Positions 63,637-64,000 of a stretch of 64,000 nucleotides of DNA are shown one piece after another (the first letter of the stretch is position 1; every line of letters begins with the position of its first letter). A program made the translations under genes and the position numbers. Below the pieces are notes generated by a model, which saw only the letters and a program-made list of their open reading frames with translations, was not told the DNA's origin and did not search any database. This DNA is from Methylotenera sp. G11 (GTDB lineage Bacteria > Pseudomonadota > Gammaproteobacteria > Burkholderiales > Methylophilaceae), in NCBI RefSeq assembly GCF_000799735.1, contig NZ_JUHH01000001.1, positions 930,001 through 994,000 on the forward strand, given 5' to 3'.

Positions 63637-64000
63637 TTACCAGATCGCATAGGAAAATGCCACGACGGAAAGCACATCCAGGCACAGCACCAGCCGGCTG
63701 GACAGGCGCGCTTTCTGCAGGCTGGTCATCCAGTGGATATCCATCGCCAGATGCCTGAGCCCTGCGTAGAAATGATGGAAAAATGCACCGGACAATGCGA
63801 TTAGCAACAGTTTTGCCAGCCAGTGCCGCAGCATTGCAGCCAACTCAAGGTAACTGGATTCACTCTGCACCGACATACCTAACGCCAGAATCAGCAGTGG
63901 CAGCACCAGGAACAGCACCATGCCGCTCATGCGATGCATGATGGAGATAATCGCGTTAACCGGCAGCCGGATCGTGAACAGATTCAGGTTCTTAGGCCGC
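63637..64000 (-). CDS. sdhC: Succinate dehydrogenase cytochrome b556 subunit, 3' part
   Basis: The start lies past base 64000; about 121 residues are present. The visible sequence begins RPKNLNLFTIRLPVNAIISI and runs into MHRMSGMVLFLVLP, the SdhC signature with quinone-site Ser and Arg, then two more helices with HHFYAGLRHLAMD (haem His). It is the first known gene of sdhCDAB-sdhE. Confidence 0.93.
   Translation of the reverse strand, partial: RPKNLNLFTIRLPVNAIISIMHRMSGMVLFLVLPLLILALGMSVQSESSYLELAAMLRHWLAKLLLIALSGAFFHHFYAGLRHLAMDIHWMTSLQKARLSSRLVLCLDVLSVVAFSYAIW

Overview
The window reads as chromosome of a methylotrophic betaproteobacterium of the Methylophilaceae (Methylotenera-like). The main clue is a mxaRSACKL cluster, a gene set tied to methanol dehydrogenase maturation. 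Supporting clues are betaproteobacterial gene order (tyrA-aroA-cmk-rpsA-ihfB-lapB-pyrF and uvrC-pgsA-tRNA-Gly-tRNA-Cys) and a zwf/pgl pair suited to cyclic formaldehyde oxidation. The family and genus are inferred from gene content; no database search was possible.

Layout. 1-2039 (minus): part of a copper-handling operon: Cys/His-rich small protein, TolC-like lipoprotein, start of a Tat-exported multicopper oxidase. 2119-11836 (plus): two N-degron transferases (aat, bpt), aromatic amino acid genes (tyrA, aroA), cmk, rpsA with a structured leader, ihfB, lapB, pyrF and a ComEA-like protein. 11970-18684: metG, apbC/mrp, a YdcF/SanA-like protein, pgl and zwf. 18837-22591: dcd, a mobile GIY-YIG element, a large Orn/Lys/Arg decarboxylase and folA. 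22638-27389: a GlrK/QseG/GlrR-like sensor system followed by its apparent target, a divergent pair of sigma-54 promoters sharing two TGTC-N10-GACA sites. 27499-32677 (minus): aminotransferase, hom, a second GIY-YIG element, thrC, thyA. 32784-35510: an accessory patch holding an Mth938-like gene, two genes of unknown function and a scar of broken gene fragments. 35511-37335: fabB and fabA. 37627-43108: mxaRSACKL, preceded by a 26-bp palindrome and not by mxaFJGI. 43169-46482: tRNA-Gly, tRNA-Cys, tRNA-Gly, pgsA, uvrC and a tautomerase. 46673-49260: an AT-richer patch with a lipoprotein and a BrnT/BrnA toxin-antitoxin pair, then a family-5 uracil-DNA glycosylase and a short CDF transporter. 49434-52676: rlmJ, a YqhA-like protein, a DUF2914 protein and a small membrane protein bracketed by mini-elements. 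52915-64000 (minus): a TCA-related block, sdhCDAB-sdhE-CoA lyase-CoA ligase-fumarase-EF-hand protein-acnB.

The most interesting systems are two. (1) A family of about 350-bp elements, each made of one GIY-YIG nuclease gene between perfect 27-29-bp inverted repeats that are themselves palindromic. There are two full copies, two nuclease-less derivatives of 106-111 bp and one solo palindrome. (2) A local two-component/sigma-54 circuit in which the GlrR-like regulator gene lies next to two matching operator sites and two outward-facing sigma-54 promoters that drive small exported proteins. Other notable points are a ribosomal protein S1 that has lost its sixth S1 domain but kept the extreme C-terminal tail, a missing lapA, and a gene scar built from pieces homologous to both genes that flank the patch.
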